64,000 bases of DNA from Tetracentron sinense (lineage: Eukaryota > Streptophyta > Magnoliopsida > Trochodendrales > Trochodendraceae): positions 16,356,416 through 16,420,415 of the forward strand of contig CM026564.1 of the NCBI GenBank assembly GCA_015143295.1, in the 5' to 3' direction. The notes under the pieces were generated by a model that did not search any database, was not told the origin of the DNA, and saw only the letters and a list, made by a program, of their open reading frames with translations. The stretch's first letter is position 1. Each line of letters begins with the position of its first letter. Position numbers and translations under genes: made by a program. Shown here piece by piece: positions 34,232 through 45,851 of the stretch.

Positions 34232-34931
34232 TGTCATGCCCCAAAATACCCCCTAGGAGTTAGGATACTTTGGCGACGTGACTTAACCTTAATCAATCCT
34301 ACAAAGAGTATACAAGGCATGCCAAATAGTGATCCGAAAATTTTCTTTAACATAAATGTAATTCCAAGTGTCAACGTAAAACAATGACTGGATAAAATAA
34401 AATAATCACAAGGGTGCATATGCTTGAGTCTTCCACTCAAGCTCACATGAAAAATCCAAAGAAAGGAAATCCCAAAATATATTTCTCTCTCTCTCTCATC
34501 CCAACCCATGGCCATAGGCCAACCCTAACATCTGGCTAACCATCCGAATAACCTCCTACTCTCCTTGAGCTGCCTCAGTCCAAGGGACCAAAGTCCATAT
34601 GTTGTATAGTGTACCTGCAGACATAAAAGTATGACTGAGTATAGAATACTCAGCGAGTACAAGCTACTAACTGACAAGAGTAGTAATATTAATATGTAAT
34701 ACAAGATACAGTTCATCCAAAAGATACATAATCAGAGTGCAAAAGCTAAAACAACATAACAACGTAAAGTAAATCATGAACATCATATTTTAACTTACGT
34801 ATTGTAAATTCGTATTCAAAAGTAATGACTTATTCTTGAAAATACTTTTTGTGGTTTCCAAAACTTGCTTGTTGTATTTACAACTTATTCTTGTATCGTG
34901 GGAATCATACATGCCTTGTTTTGTTCTTATT

Positions 34932-35510
34932 TAGCTAGTACCCGAACTATGAAATGGACGGACATAATAGGTTCTTGTTATTCTTGCTTGTCTTGTTTAA
35001 CCAGTACCCGAACTATGAAATGGACGGACGTACTAGGTTCTTGTCATGCTCGACTAATGCCCGGACTATAATGGAGCGGAACACATTAGCCTCGTGTCTT
35101 GACTTGACTAGTGCCCGGACTATGGTAGAACGGAACACACTAGCTATTCTTGCTTGACTAATGCCTGGACTATAATGGAACGGAACACATTAGTCTTCTT
35201 GCCTTGCCTTGACTAGTGCCCGAACTATGGTGGAACGGAACACACTAGTTGCTCTTGCTTGCTAATGCCCGGACTATGATTGAACGTAACACATTAGTCT
35301 TCTTGCCTTGCCTTGACTAGTGCCCAGACTATGGTGGAACGGAACACACTAGTTGCTCTTGCTTACTAATGCCCGGACTATGATTGAACGGAACACATTA
35401 GTATCTTGCTGGACTAATGCCCGGACTATAATGGAACGGAACACATTAGCCTCCTTACATGACTTGACTAGTGCCCGGACTATGGTGGAACGGAACACAC
35501 TAGTTATTCT
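34932..35510. repeat. ~52-bp hairpin minisatellite in L9, eleven units
   Basis: Each unit is an inverted repeat: ACTAGTG...CACTAGT or ACTAATG...CATTAGT around GCCCGGACTATGG and AACGGAACA. The two arm types alternate irregularly but always match within a unit; an early unit uses AGTAC...GTACT. Unit starts near 34932, 34998, 35052, 35105, 35156, 35210, 35262, 35315, 35367, 35413 and 35466. Confidence 0.9.
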
Positions 35511-36539
35511 TGCTTGCTTGCATTGCTTAACTTGTGAGCCAGGTATGACATATCGTAGGATATGCCCAACCCTTGACATTTATGCTTGTTTATTCATATT
35601 TCTTATTCGTGTCATTTTCTTATATACATATAATTGAAAAGTTGATTCATGCATGCATGTGTACTTGTGGGTGTAGTTTGTAAACATAATAATAATAGCA
35701 TGAAAAAATTGAGGATAATAGATAGCATTTGAACAATTATAGGCACATGAGAGATTTATGGAATTCATATAGCATATCATCATTTTTACAATTTTTTGGG
35801 GAAATATCCCTATCTTATATCCCATAGATTAGGTTTTACATTTTACACAAGCATTTAATCAAACATTTTACATGCCACGTTTCTTCATTTTCATTAATTT
35901 GTTCTTAGCCGTAGGTTTTTATCTCATTCATGCATTTTATCAAACACATAGAGCATAACTCCTTTCTAACCATTTCATTTCCTCTTTTTATGGTTGTAAT
36001 TTCATCAACATTCAAGTGTGTTCATTACGTATACAATACCCTTCCACCATTTCCATCACATAACACCCATCATATCCATATGGTATCCATCGCCTTAACC
36101 ACACATTCCCACATCCATCATTCCTTCTTTTTCTTCATTAAATTTAGGAATTTAATAAAACAAGTCAAGAAAAGAATGAACTAAAGAAATCTACAAGTAT
36201 GCTTTTAAAGTAAACCTAGGTTATTACTAAAGTAGTTAGTACGGTGTACTAACCTTGAATAGGGGAAGAAACCCTTGAAAATGTCGAGGAAAAACGCTGC
36301 CAAGCTTGGAGAATGTGCTCCTCACGTGCTTGAGCCGTGGATTGAGAAATTCAAGCTTTACCCTTGATCTTTCTCCACTTGATGCCCTAGGATAAAACCC
36401 CTTTTCTCCCCTCTTACTCTCTCTCAAAATATTGCTAAGGGTGTTTGTGTTCACCTTTGGCTCGAGCCAACCATTAAAAATGAGGGTGGAGTGGCCAAAA
36501 GACTAAAAAACCCCTAATAAAATTTCTCCAAAACCCGTA

Positions 36540-36630
36540 GGACCGATAGATGACCGATCTATCAGTAGTGGACCGATCGATCGGTGCTTATGACCGATCT
36601 ACCGGTAGTGGACCGAGCGATCGGTAGTGA
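36540..36630. repeat. Quasi-palindrome cluster in L9
   Basis: About five units: GACCGATAGATGACCGAT, GACCGATCGATCGGTG, GACCGATCTACCGGTA, GACCGAGCGATCGGTA. Same position upstream of the leader as in the other LTRs. Confidence 0.78.
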
Positions 36631-37056
36631 TCGGTGCTCTACAAAAATGCACTTTGGTATTTTGGTCATAACTTTTGACTCGCTCGTCCAATTTTGACGA
36701 TTCAACTTGCGTTGGATTCTTCTTTCGAAGAGTAACAAATTTCATGTTTTGCAAAAATTATAATTATTCTTTATTCGTAGACTAAAATGCCCCTAAAGCG
36801 GACTGGTCTGCAATGGGTTGCGACAACCCAGATTTTCAACAGTCCCGACTTTGGAAATTAGACTTTTGACTCAACCCCGACTCAAAATTAGGGAAAGTGA
36901 TCAGCATGAACCTTGAAGAGGGTTCTAGTGCCTTTCCAAAATTCAATAATCAATCGATTCTGAGCAACGATGACTAAACTAGAGCCCTTTAAAGTTGAGG
37001 CAAATGCCGAGACATACCTTTTCACCACTTAGAACACCTCGAGTGTTTTCAGTCCT

Positions 37057-38889
37057 ATGGCCGTACCTTCGCATACTAGGGTGGGTGGACGTTCTTCCAC
37101 TGAGAGTTCTTCCGTGCCCGAGACGGAAGCTGCCCATTTTTTCCTTGAGTCAGGTTCTGATGGATTGGCAGTTGACTATGATGCGTTGGCAGCAAAGCAT
37201 CATTCTTTTGGTCCTCATAGTCCAAAGACCGCCTCAACTGACATAGGTGGGCATTTGGATTCTAGTGCATGCATTACTGGTGGCGTTTTGGACAAACAAA
37301 AATCTTACGGTGTGGATAACTTGCCGTTGCTAAACCCTACGGGAGATAGCTTTCCTCCCCTTTGTGGGCCCCATTTTGTATCTGGGATGGGAGAGGGATC
37401 TGGGTCTGGTCCATCCAACTCTCCACACCGTAATATTTCCATTGATCAGTTGCATGGTCGTGTGCCTTCTTTTGCCTGTGGGACTGCCCCCATGTTTGGG
37501 GATGTGTCCGTCCCTGCTGGATGGTCCTCACTTTTCAATGTTGCGACATCTATGGCTTCAGGAAGATCGCTTGAATTCATACCTCCGGTGGTGGTCGACG
37601 GAAAATTTCAGCTATCTAAATCGGTAGCGGAGATTGAGCAAGCTTCAGCTGAGTGGAAGAATACCCTCGTTGGATATTTCATCGGACCCAAACCTCCATT
37701 CCTTGTTACAAAACGAACAGTGGAGAGAATTTGGAATGTCCGCGGCAGTCTTGAAGTGTACTCTTTGGAATCCGGATTCTTTATTTTCAAGCTGAATTGC
37801 GAGGAAGATAAAACCCGCATTTTGGAAGGAGGACCTTGGAAGGTTCGCTCGTCTCTCTTGATTCTGAAGGAATGGAATAGGTTGCTCAAACTTGATAAGG
37901 TTGAATTTTCGACAATGCCTATTTGGGTAAAAATTTATCACCTCCACCTCCTCTTGTGGAATGAAGGAGATCTTAGCGCAATTGGAAGTATGCTCGGTAA
38001 GCCAATATGTCTAGACAAACAAACATTAGAGCGGAATAGACTAAACTATGCTAAAATGTTTGTAGAGGTGAATGCCCTCGAAGATCTGCCATCTGAAATC
38101 TGCTTTACGTTGAATGGAACAGAAGATTATAAACTACAATTGGAATATGACTGGAAACCAACCAGATGCTCTAGGTGTAAGGTGTTCGGGCATAGTGATG
38201 GAAAATGCCCTGATAGTATAGGCCAAGGGGTGAATACTAGAAAGGGGCGGCCTCGAAGTAGAAGTCGATCTCGTATGTCAGTTCCAAGGTCCATTTGGAA
38301 AGAGAAGCAGGCCAAGAACGCAGGTCAGGAGGATCCAAAGCATACAGTGGCTGAGGGGGATATCGTGGCCCTGGCGAAAGATTCTTCTGAGGTTTCCCAT
38401 CAAGGGGGGGCCGATGTTGATTCTCCTCAATCCGCGCAGCCAAATCAGGATTGTAGAGAAGAGTCGCATTTCGAAGCTAACAACCACAATGATCCCCCCA
38501 TAGAAAATGCCACCAAATCCCTTCAAACTGATGGTATAGGGAATGAGGATTGGAGTGAGGAACCTCTAGACGAAGTTGCAGTTGGCCCCATAAATGCATT
38601 ACTCACCAGTGTTAGCCCTGGCAACTATACGGTTGGTATTAAGCATGGGAAGCGTGAGCTTACCAAGATGCATAGCATAGTCAGCCCAAACAAATTCGAT
38701 GTTTTAAACATTTCCAACTCCATTTCGACTTTAGAGGAATTGCAGGCCTCAGTTTTGGCTAAACCTCACAAGAAGTTCCCTAGCCCTCTGAGCTCATTGA
38801 CTAGTAGTGGAGGTAAGTTGGGGCCAAGCGCATCCTCGGCTCATCAGCCAAGTAAAACGGCTCGGCCAGGATGTCCAGACCCTGCTTGA
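37057..38889 (+). CDS. LINE-D2 ORF1 protein, intact (610 aa)
   Basis: An uninterrupted 610-residue ORF1 protein that would bind the LINE RNA and form the transposition particle. Residues 1-180 are a low-complexity, Ser/Gly/Pro-rich stretch. About 185-330 is a DUF4283-type domain (AEWKNTLVGYFIGPKPPF, CEEDKTRILEGGPWKV, MPIWVKIYHLHLLLWNEG). A zinc knuckle follows near residue 372 (CSRCKVFGHSDGKC, CX2CX4HX4C) with a basic SRSRSR patch. The last 200 residues are acidic and polar. The ORF1 stop overlaps the ORF2 start (38871) by 19 bases in another frame. Start chosen as the first ATG after the insertion site; a longer protein is excluded by the target duplication. Confidence 0.9.
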   Translation: MAVPSHTRVGGRSSTESSSVPETEAAHFFLESGSDGLAVDYDALAAKHHSFGPHSPKTASTDIGGHLDSSACITGGVLDKQKSYGVDNLPLLNPTGDSFPPLCGPHFVSGMGEGSGSGPSNSPHRNISIDQLHGRVPSFACGTAPMFGDVSVPAGWSSLFNVATSMASGRSLEFIPPVVVDGKFQLSKSVAEIEQASAEWKNTLVGYFIGPKPPFLVTKRTVERIWNVRGSLEVYSLESGFFIFKLNCEEDKTRILEGGPWKVRSSLLILKEWNRLLKLDKVEFSTMPIWVKIYHLHLLLWNEGDLSAIGSMLGKPICLDKQTLERNRLNYAKMFVEVNALEDLPSEICFTLNGTEDYKLQLEYDWKPTRCSRCKVFGHSDGKCPDSIGQGVNTRKGRPRSRSRSRMSVPRSIWKEKQAKNAGQEDPKHTVAEGDIVALAKDSSEVSHQGGADVDSPQSAQPNQDCREESHFEANNHNDPPIENATKSLQTDGIGNEDWSEEPLDEVAVGPINALLTSVSPGNYTVGIKHGKRELTKMHSIVSPNKFDVLNISNSISTLEELQASVLAKPHKKFPSPLSSLTSSGGKLGPSASSAHQPSKTARPGCPDPA

Positions 38890-41800
38890 TTCTCGTCCTT
38901 TGTTTCGGTCCCTATTCCTTGATGTTTGGCTGTTGGAATGTAAGGGGTCTGAACAATGGCGTGCGCCAAAGGGATGTGAGAGATTTTGTTAAAGCTAATA
39001 AGCTTCACCTTGTCGGCCTAGTAGAAACGAAGGTGCAAGAAGTGAATGCTGATCGTATCATGAGTAAGTGTACCAGACATTGGCAAAGAATTGATAACTA
39101 TTCTCATGCGACTAATGGCCGTATTTGGTTACTTTGGGATAGTCTAGAGCTAAATGTTCAGCCTCTGAGCATATCGAAACAAGCGATCCATGTTACCGTC
39201 TCTTGTAGGGACTGGACCTCTGATGCCATTGTATCAGTGGTCTATGGATCTAATGTTCGCGTAGAAAGAGAAGACTTATGGAGAGAGTTGCTAGCCATTG
39301 CCCATAATCATAACCTTCCCTGGATGGTGCTTGGGGACTTCAACACAGCCTTGGCTAATTCTGAGAAAAGGGTGTGGCTCTACTATTCCCCTAACCTTGT
39401 TAATGAGTGCAAACGACATTATTCAAGGGGCTAGACTGTTCGACTTGAAATGGAAAGGGTCTCTGTTCACTTGGAGTAACCAAAAAATTGGAGCCTCTAG
39501 AATTGTTTGCAAGCTGGACCGCTGCCTTTGTCAATATTGAATGGATTCAGCTATTCCCTAACTCTGAAGCTTTCTTTTCCAGCGGATGCACATCAGACCA
39601 TCATCAGATTCTTATGAGTATGGGAAATCCATCTCCGCGGAAGATAAGACACTTAACTATTGGACTAAACACCCGTCCTTTCAGGAGGTGGTTGCTCATG
39701 CTTGGAACACTCGTCATAGTGGTACGCCGATGTTCAGACTAACTCAAAAACTAAAGCAAACCAAGTTATCCTTGAAACAATGGAGCAAAGATACTTTTGG
39801 TTAGGTTTCTATTGAGGTTACCAGGCTTCGAACTCAGATGGATCAACTTGAAGCCCTCATAATTAATAATGGTGATAATGCGAACCTGCATGAGGAGCTT
39901 CGTCTGGCCCGGATATCACTTACAAGAGTCTTAGCTATTGAGGAAGCTGAGTTGCAGCAGAAATCCCGGGTGAAATGGCTGAATTTGGGTGACAAAAATA
40001 ATGAATTCTTCCATCAGGCCATTGCTTCTCGAAGGCACATCAACCGCATTGATTCCATTTTAAACCAAGATGGCGTCTTGGTGTCGGATACTAACCAAAT
40101 TCCCACTGTTGCTGTAAACTTCTTCTCTACCTTGCTAAGTCGGGTGAATTGTCCTCCAACAATGATTGAAGAGGATTGTTTCGGGTCCCATCTTAATCAG
40201 CATGAGCTCCAGGCTCTCACGGCCCCTTTCTCTTCTGAGGATATTAAAAGGGTGGTATTTCAATCTGATGGTAATAAGGCACCTGGACCTGATGGGTTCA
40301 CTGCGCTTTTCTTTCAAGTCTGTTGGGATTTGGTGGAGACTGATCTGGTTCAGGCGATCTGTAGTTTCTTTAACAATGAGAAATTGCTTGGAGAGGTGAA
40401 TGCTACTCTGATATCCCTTATTCCTAAAAGTGAGAGACCTCAATCCTTCGCGGAATTTCGGCCCATATCAGTTTGTAACGTGGTGTATCGCTTCATTTCT
40501 AAGCTCCTGGTTCTTAGGATCCAAAACATTTTGCCTAAGCTGGTCGGCGGAAATCAAGAAGCTTTTATAAAAGGGCGGAATATATTTGACAATATTTTGC
40601 TATGTCAAGAATTAATTCATAATTACCACCTAAACAAGGGACGCCCTCGAGCCACCATTCGTGTGGATATCCGAAAAGCTTACGATTCGGTTAGCTGGGA
40701 ATTTCTTCATGCAACATTACAGAAAGCTCAATTCCCTCGTAAATTCATTTCATGGATCATGGCCTGCATCACTGGTGCTCGATTCTCCATCTCCTTGAAT
40801 GGGGGAAGGTATGGTTACTTCCAAAGCAGTCGTGGCCTTCGCCAAGGGGATCCTATTTCCTCATACCTCTTCATGTTAGTCATGCAAGTGCTATCCCACA
40901 AGTTGAATCATGAGGCTGTGCGTGGCACCATTATTCCTCACCCCCACTGTGTGGAGCCTTTGATCACCCATCTCTGTTTTGCAGACGACATCATGCTATT
41001 CTCAGCGGGCTCATATCGTTCTATTAGAGCCATTATGAAGGTGTTTGATTGGTTCAAAATGTCTGGGCTAAACATCAATGTGAGTAAATCTCAGATTTTC
41101 TTTGCAAATGTCCCAACTAGAATTCAAAGAAGAGTAACTAGCCTTACAGGTGTTGTGGGTGGCACCCTGCCTATCAAATACTTGGGTCTCCCACTTACAA
41201 CATCTCGACTTCGTGCTTCTGATTGTATGCCCCTCCTCGAGAGAATCCTAAACCGTACGGCCTCTTGGAAAAATCGGATGTTATCTTATGCGGGTCGCCT
41301 CCAATTGATTAAAAGTGTCCTAAGCACCTTCCACCTGTTCTGGTGTAGCGTTTTCTACCTGCCAAGAGCTGTTATGAATCGCATTGAAAGTATTCTAGCT
41401 CTTTTCCTTTGGTCTGGTAGGGACACTGCTCAACGATCTCACAAGGTGGGCTGGAATAGTATCTGTTCTCCTAAATCTGAAGGCGGATTGGGGATTCGTT
41501 CTGTAGAGGACTGGAACAAAAGTGCCTTAACTCATCGCATATGGGATCTGGCTGCAAAAGGGAATTCCATCTGGACCGATTGGTTCTACAATCGCTATCT
41601 TAAACATGATTCTATTTGGACTATGAAAAAGCCCACTTCCATGTCATGGTGCCTGAGAAGTATCCTTAAGGTACGGCGTTCGGCTGAATCTCAAGTTCTT
41701 CATATTATTGGTTCGGGGCATAGGACTAAAGTGTGGCTTGATCGGTGGATGGAAAGCGGGGTGCTCTTGAACCAGCCTTGGCCTACTACACTCCTTATGA

Positions 41801-41956
41801 ATGGCTTGGATCGTCTGGACTCGGTTTCCAAGCTTCGCCAAGATGGCACTTGGCACTTAGAGCTCCTGTCAAATCCTCACTTATCTGAAATATGGGAAGA
41901 GATTCCCCTTCTTTATACCCTTCCACACTATATGGAAGACCGTATTGTATGGACAC
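38871..41956 (+). pseudogene. LINE-D2 ORF2 part 1: endonuclease and RT
   Basis: Starts at 38871, or more likely at the internal ATG at 38922 (MFGCWNVRGLNNGVRQRDV). The APE-type endonuclease shows WNVRGLNN, VETKV, NGRIW and LGDFN. Frameshifts near 39375, 39530 and 39645 and a TAG at 39802-39804 break it; SDHHQI marks the endonuclease end. From 39838 to 41956 one frame of about 706 codons is intact: KAPGPDGFTALFFQVCWD, IPKSERPQSFAEFRPISVC, EAFIKGRNIFDNIL, KAYDSVSWEF, GLRQGDPISSYLF, FADD at 40978-40989, GGTLPIKYLGLPL and LSYAGRLQLIKSVLSTF. L10 interrupts it after DRIVWT. Confidence 0.9.
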
Positions 41957-42249
41957 TGTAGCGCCCCAAAACTCACCCTAGGAGTTAGAGTGAACTTTGG
42001 ACAACTAATCATGACTTGCTTGACGACTAACCTGCAAAACCCACAGAGCATATACAAGAGAGGGCAAAACAGCGGAAACATACTCTAACATGGTATAGCG
42101 GAAGTCTACCAAACCTCTATGTATATACATAATCAATCCAAGTTTATACGAAAAGAATCCAAAAGAAAGTGCGGACATGCCCACCAAAATACATAAATCT
42201 GACTCTCATCTCACCCACAGCTAATCCACTCAGAATCTAACACCACCTA

Positions 42250-42357
42250 CTAATAACCCTCTACGGGAGGTTCCTCCAAAGGCTCCTCAACGTACTCCTC
42301 TTCCACCCATGGACCAGGAGCACAAACATCAAATGGAGCAGCTGCTCCCTCAGAACC
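42250..42357 (-). other. Short acidic reading frame in L10 (LTR mini-ORF)
   Basis: A 35-codon frame after CGGCAG|GT: EGAAAPFDVCAPGPWVEEEY, then VEEPLEEPPVEG and TAG. Compared with L4 the frame keeps its sequence while many third positions differ (for example GATGTTTGT against GATATCTGT). Confidence 0.58.
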
Positions 42358-43836
42358 TGCCGACATAAGAAGTACGGCTGAGCATGGAATACTCAGCGGG
42401 TACTAAGCACTAACCAACAGTCATAGCATACAGATAGCATATATAAAGCAGGAAACAATTCAAGCATATAAAGCAGGAATAATTCATATCATGACAATAA
42501 AGTAAAGGAGTATATAATCATGCTTGAATTCATAAAAACCGATAAAACCCTTGAAAACACCGTGCACTTGACTTGACTGAAAATACCATTTCCTTGCTTG
42601 AAAACTTGTCATGTTTGTCTTATCTTATCGTATCATGCGTGTCATGTGTGTCATGCCATGTCATGCTTGCTTGGGAAAGTAAACTACTTGTGAGGGAAGG
42701 GAGACCCTTCTTCCTAAATGCCCATGCTTGTCATGCCGTGCCATGTCATGCTTGGAACAGTAAACTACTTGTGAGGGAAGGGAGACCCTTCTTCCTAAAT
42801 GCTCATGTCATGTCCTTTCACTTGTGAGATGTCCTTGTGAGATGTACTTGCGAGGGAAGGGGAAACCTTCTTATGATAATGCATGATTGACTTGTCCTTG
42901 CCAAGAGCGAGGTAAAACATATCGTAGGATATGTCCCACCTCTAACCATGTTCTTGAAAACCTCGATAATTCATGTAATGCATGTCGTGCTCGTGAGAAA
43001 CGTGTACATGCTTGCATTTAAATTTAAAGATGACATTTGGGTAATTTCACAACACATGTAGCATCAAAGATTGAGCAATGTAATATTCATATCCTTTAGG
43101 GAAAGCAAGAAACACACTATCATAGGCCCTAGTAATATTCAGAATTTATTAGGCATGCCTTTACAAATTTTCAGCTCACTTTATTCACCTTGGCATTTCA
43201 TCAAACAGGGTGTGTTCATTATGGATTTACCCTACAACATGCTTTTCTAGATGGGTTTTACTCAAATCGTACATGTATGTTCATTATTGGAACAATGCCC
43301 TTCCCCATTTGTTCATCACACACAACCATTGGCATCCAATCGCCCATTCCATCTCCATTCACCATTCACCATTTACCATTTACCATTCTCCATTCACCAT
43401 TCATCCATCTCATAGCACATGTATCAATGAAAGAAAAATCAAAAGAAATAGAGGGAGAAGAGGAACTATAACTAGGAGGGTAGTAAAAAGTACCAACCTT
43501 GAAGAAATGAGGAAGAAACCCCTTTCCAAAACGACTGTGTAGCTGCTGCCCTAGTTTGAGGAGATGCTCCTCACGAGTTTGTGCCTTGATCTTGAAGAAA
43601 AATGGGCTGGAGGTTGATCTAGGGTTTCAAAACCCTTTGATTTCTCTCCAAAATGGAAACCCTAGGTTGGAATCGCCTTCTCCCCTTTCTCCTATTCTCT
43701 CAAACTCTCTAAGTGTCGAATGAAGCCCTAAAGGCTCGGGTTAAACTCTTAAGGTAAGAGTGAACTGACCAAAAGACCGTAATACCCTTACTGGGATTTC
43801 TGCAATGACGCGAGGACCGTGAATAGTGCTGAACAC

Positions 43837-44402
43837 ATTGTGCTGTGAATAGTGCCAACTCGTGGTGCTGTGAATAGTGCAACTCGTGGTGCCATGAATA
43901 GTGCAACTCGTGGTGCCATGAATAGTGCAACTCGTGGTGCTGTGAATAGTGCCAACTCGTGGTGCCATGAATAGTGCAACTCGTGGTGCCATGAATAGTG
44001 CCAACTCGTGGTGCCATGAATAGTGCAACTTGTGGTGCCATGAATAGTGCAACTCGTGGTGCTGTGAATAGTGCAACTCGTGGTGCCATGAATAGTGCCA
44101 ACTCGTGGTGCCATGAATAGTGCAACTCGTGGTGCTGTGAATAGTGCCAACTCGTGGTGCCATGAATAGTGCAACTCGTGGTGCCATGAATAGTGCAACT
44201 CGTGGTGCCATGAATAGTGCCAACTCGTGGTGCTGTGAATAGTGCAACTCGTGGTCCATGAATAGTGCAACTCGTGGTGCCATGAATAGTGCCAACTCGT
44301 GGTGCTGTGAATAGTGCAACTCGTGGTGCCATGAATAGTGCCAACTCGTGGTGCCATGAATAGTGCAACTCGTGGTGCTGTGAATAGTGCAACTCGTGGT
44401 GA
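43837..44402. repeat. 24-bp minisatellite in L10, 23 units
   Basis: AACTCGTGGTG alternates with CATGAATAGTGC or CTGTGAATAGTGC; 23 copies of AACTCGTGG can be counted, with unit lengths of 23 to 25. The unit is nearly 8 codons long and has no stops on the minus strand, so all three minus frames stay open without meaning. Confidence 0.95.
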
Positions 44403-44696
44403 GCTGCACAACGTGCCCGTGGTGAGTTGTACAACGGATGCACACAGTATACGTTATCAGAGTACGTTGTCTGTGCTACGATTTCCTACAGGTACAGACT
44501 GTTTTGGCCATATTTTTTGACTCGTTCATCCGATTGTGACGATTCAACTTGCGTTGTGTTCGTACTTCGAAAAGGAACATTTCTGACGTTTCGAAATTTC
44601 CAATTTCTTCCTTATTTATTAATTATACCTCTTAAAAAGGCAAAAATGACAACGAGAGTGTCATGTATTAACTGTGAAAAGGTCCGGGGTTCTACA

Positions 44697-45809
44697 GACA
44701 CCCTCTCCAAATGGCCGCTTCTCTCTCAAGTTTGCATGGGAGACATTACGAAATAGCAAGCATACTGTCCGGTGGCATAAACTGATTTGGTGTAAAACAA
44801 ATATTCCAAGACACTCTTTTATTTCATGGATGGCAGTTAGAGAAGCTCTGAGAACTCTGGACAAGCTCGTCGATTGGGAAATCATTGACAGGGGGCCTTG
44901 CCTGCTATGTGATGGGTGCGTGGAGAGTCATGACCACCTTTTTGCTACGTGTGTGTTTTCTTCTCAGGTCTGGTCTATGCTTTTCTAGCAACTTCTTTTG
45001 AGGCCAAGAGTTTTTCATAGATGGAAATTTGCTATTAACTGGTTTTCTAGGAAAACCAATCATGATACTTTTCAGAACTCGATTAGGCGGGCTTCATTTT
45101 GTGCTTTCACGTACCACGTCTGGAAGGAACGCAATAGGCGTCTTTTTTCCAATGGAGCTTCTAATCCGGCGCACTTATTCCAAGCTATATTTAATGATGT
45201 TTTTGTGGTTTTCAACCAACATCCGGTCCCTCTGGCTACATCGAGATCGAATTGTAATATTGCCACTGCTTGGAACCTATCTCTTCGGTGGAAGGACCCC
45301 CTACTAGGTGGGTATCCTGGGATCCCCCTAAAAGGAACATTTTCGCCTTAAATACTGATGGCTCTCTCAGTCCACATAGGGGTGGTTTTGGAAGTATTTT
45401 GCGTGATCATGAAGGGAATCCGTTGTTCGCCATTGCCGGGCGCCGTGAGGGTAGCTCTATTATTGGGAATGAACTATGGGCTATAAAGAGTGGGCTTCAA
45501 CTGGCTACTGAGAGGGGATATAGGAGCATTCAAGTTCAGTCCGACTCTTCTTGGGCTGTGCTTTGTATTAACCATGAGTGCGAATGGCCATGGAAGGAGC
45601 TGTCCACGCTGACGGCTATTGATCAGATGACAAACTCACTTGATTTTTTTGAGATTTGCCATGTTCCCCGTGAATGTAATAGGGCTGCAGACTGGCTTTC
45701 CAAGCTCAGCCATAGTTCTACCCTTGTTCTAGAACCATCTATGTTCTCCCCTACCCTTAACCGTGTTGTTCAAGCGGATATGTGGAGAAGTAGATACATG
45801 CGCATGTAA
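44697..45809 (+). pseudogene. LINE-D2 ORF2 part 2: zinc-binding and RNase H
   Basis: Resumes after L10 with PNGRFSLKFAWETLR and NIPRHSFISWMAVREAL, then the zinc-binding CLLCDGCVESHDHLFATC. A TAG stop lies at 44986-44988 in the same frame, and a one-base change near 45290 shifts it. RNase H is then open to the end: LNTDGS, GNELWAI, VQSDSSW and ECNRAADWLSK supply the four expected acidic positions. The C-terminus RYMRM matches the LINE-A family end. Confidence 0.9.
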
Positions 45810-45832
45810 TTGGTGTTGTTTTATTATATTCT

Positions 45833-45851
45833 GGTTGGGGTCTGCCTAACC
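45833..45851 (+). other. LINE 3'-terminal hairpin of D2
   Basis: GGTTGGGGTCTGCCTAACC, identical to the one in A1 and A4 although the coding parts are diverged; followed by CTTTCCTTTCCCCC and a 16-base A tail. Confidence 0.75.

Larger units (their letters stand above)
41957..44696 (-). mobile_element. L10: solo LTR in LINE-D2 (2.7 kb, TSD GACAC)
   Basis: Ends TGTAGCGCCCC and GGGGTTCTACA, flanked by GACAC at 41952-41956 and 44697-44701. On its minus strand it has a 23-unit minisatellite (43837-44402) in the place where other LTRs have the quasi-palindromes, then a leader, the ACATATC hairpin (42909-42942), GAAGGG hairpin repeats (42690-42860), the GCTGAG hairpin (42377-42397) and the acidic frame (42250-42357). 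It is the youngest insertion in the four-level nest. Confidence 0.93.

Noticed and set aside
34932-35510. CRISPR-like array of regularly spaced repeats
   Set aside because: The spacers are as conserved as the repeats, there are no cas genes, and the context is a plant LTR.
43709-44445. Three overlapping minus-strand ORFs of 207 to 244 aa rich in HYSWHHEL-like repeats
   Set aside because: They translate the 24-bp minisatellite of L10 in all three frames. The unit is about eight codons long and lacks stops, so openness is automatic.
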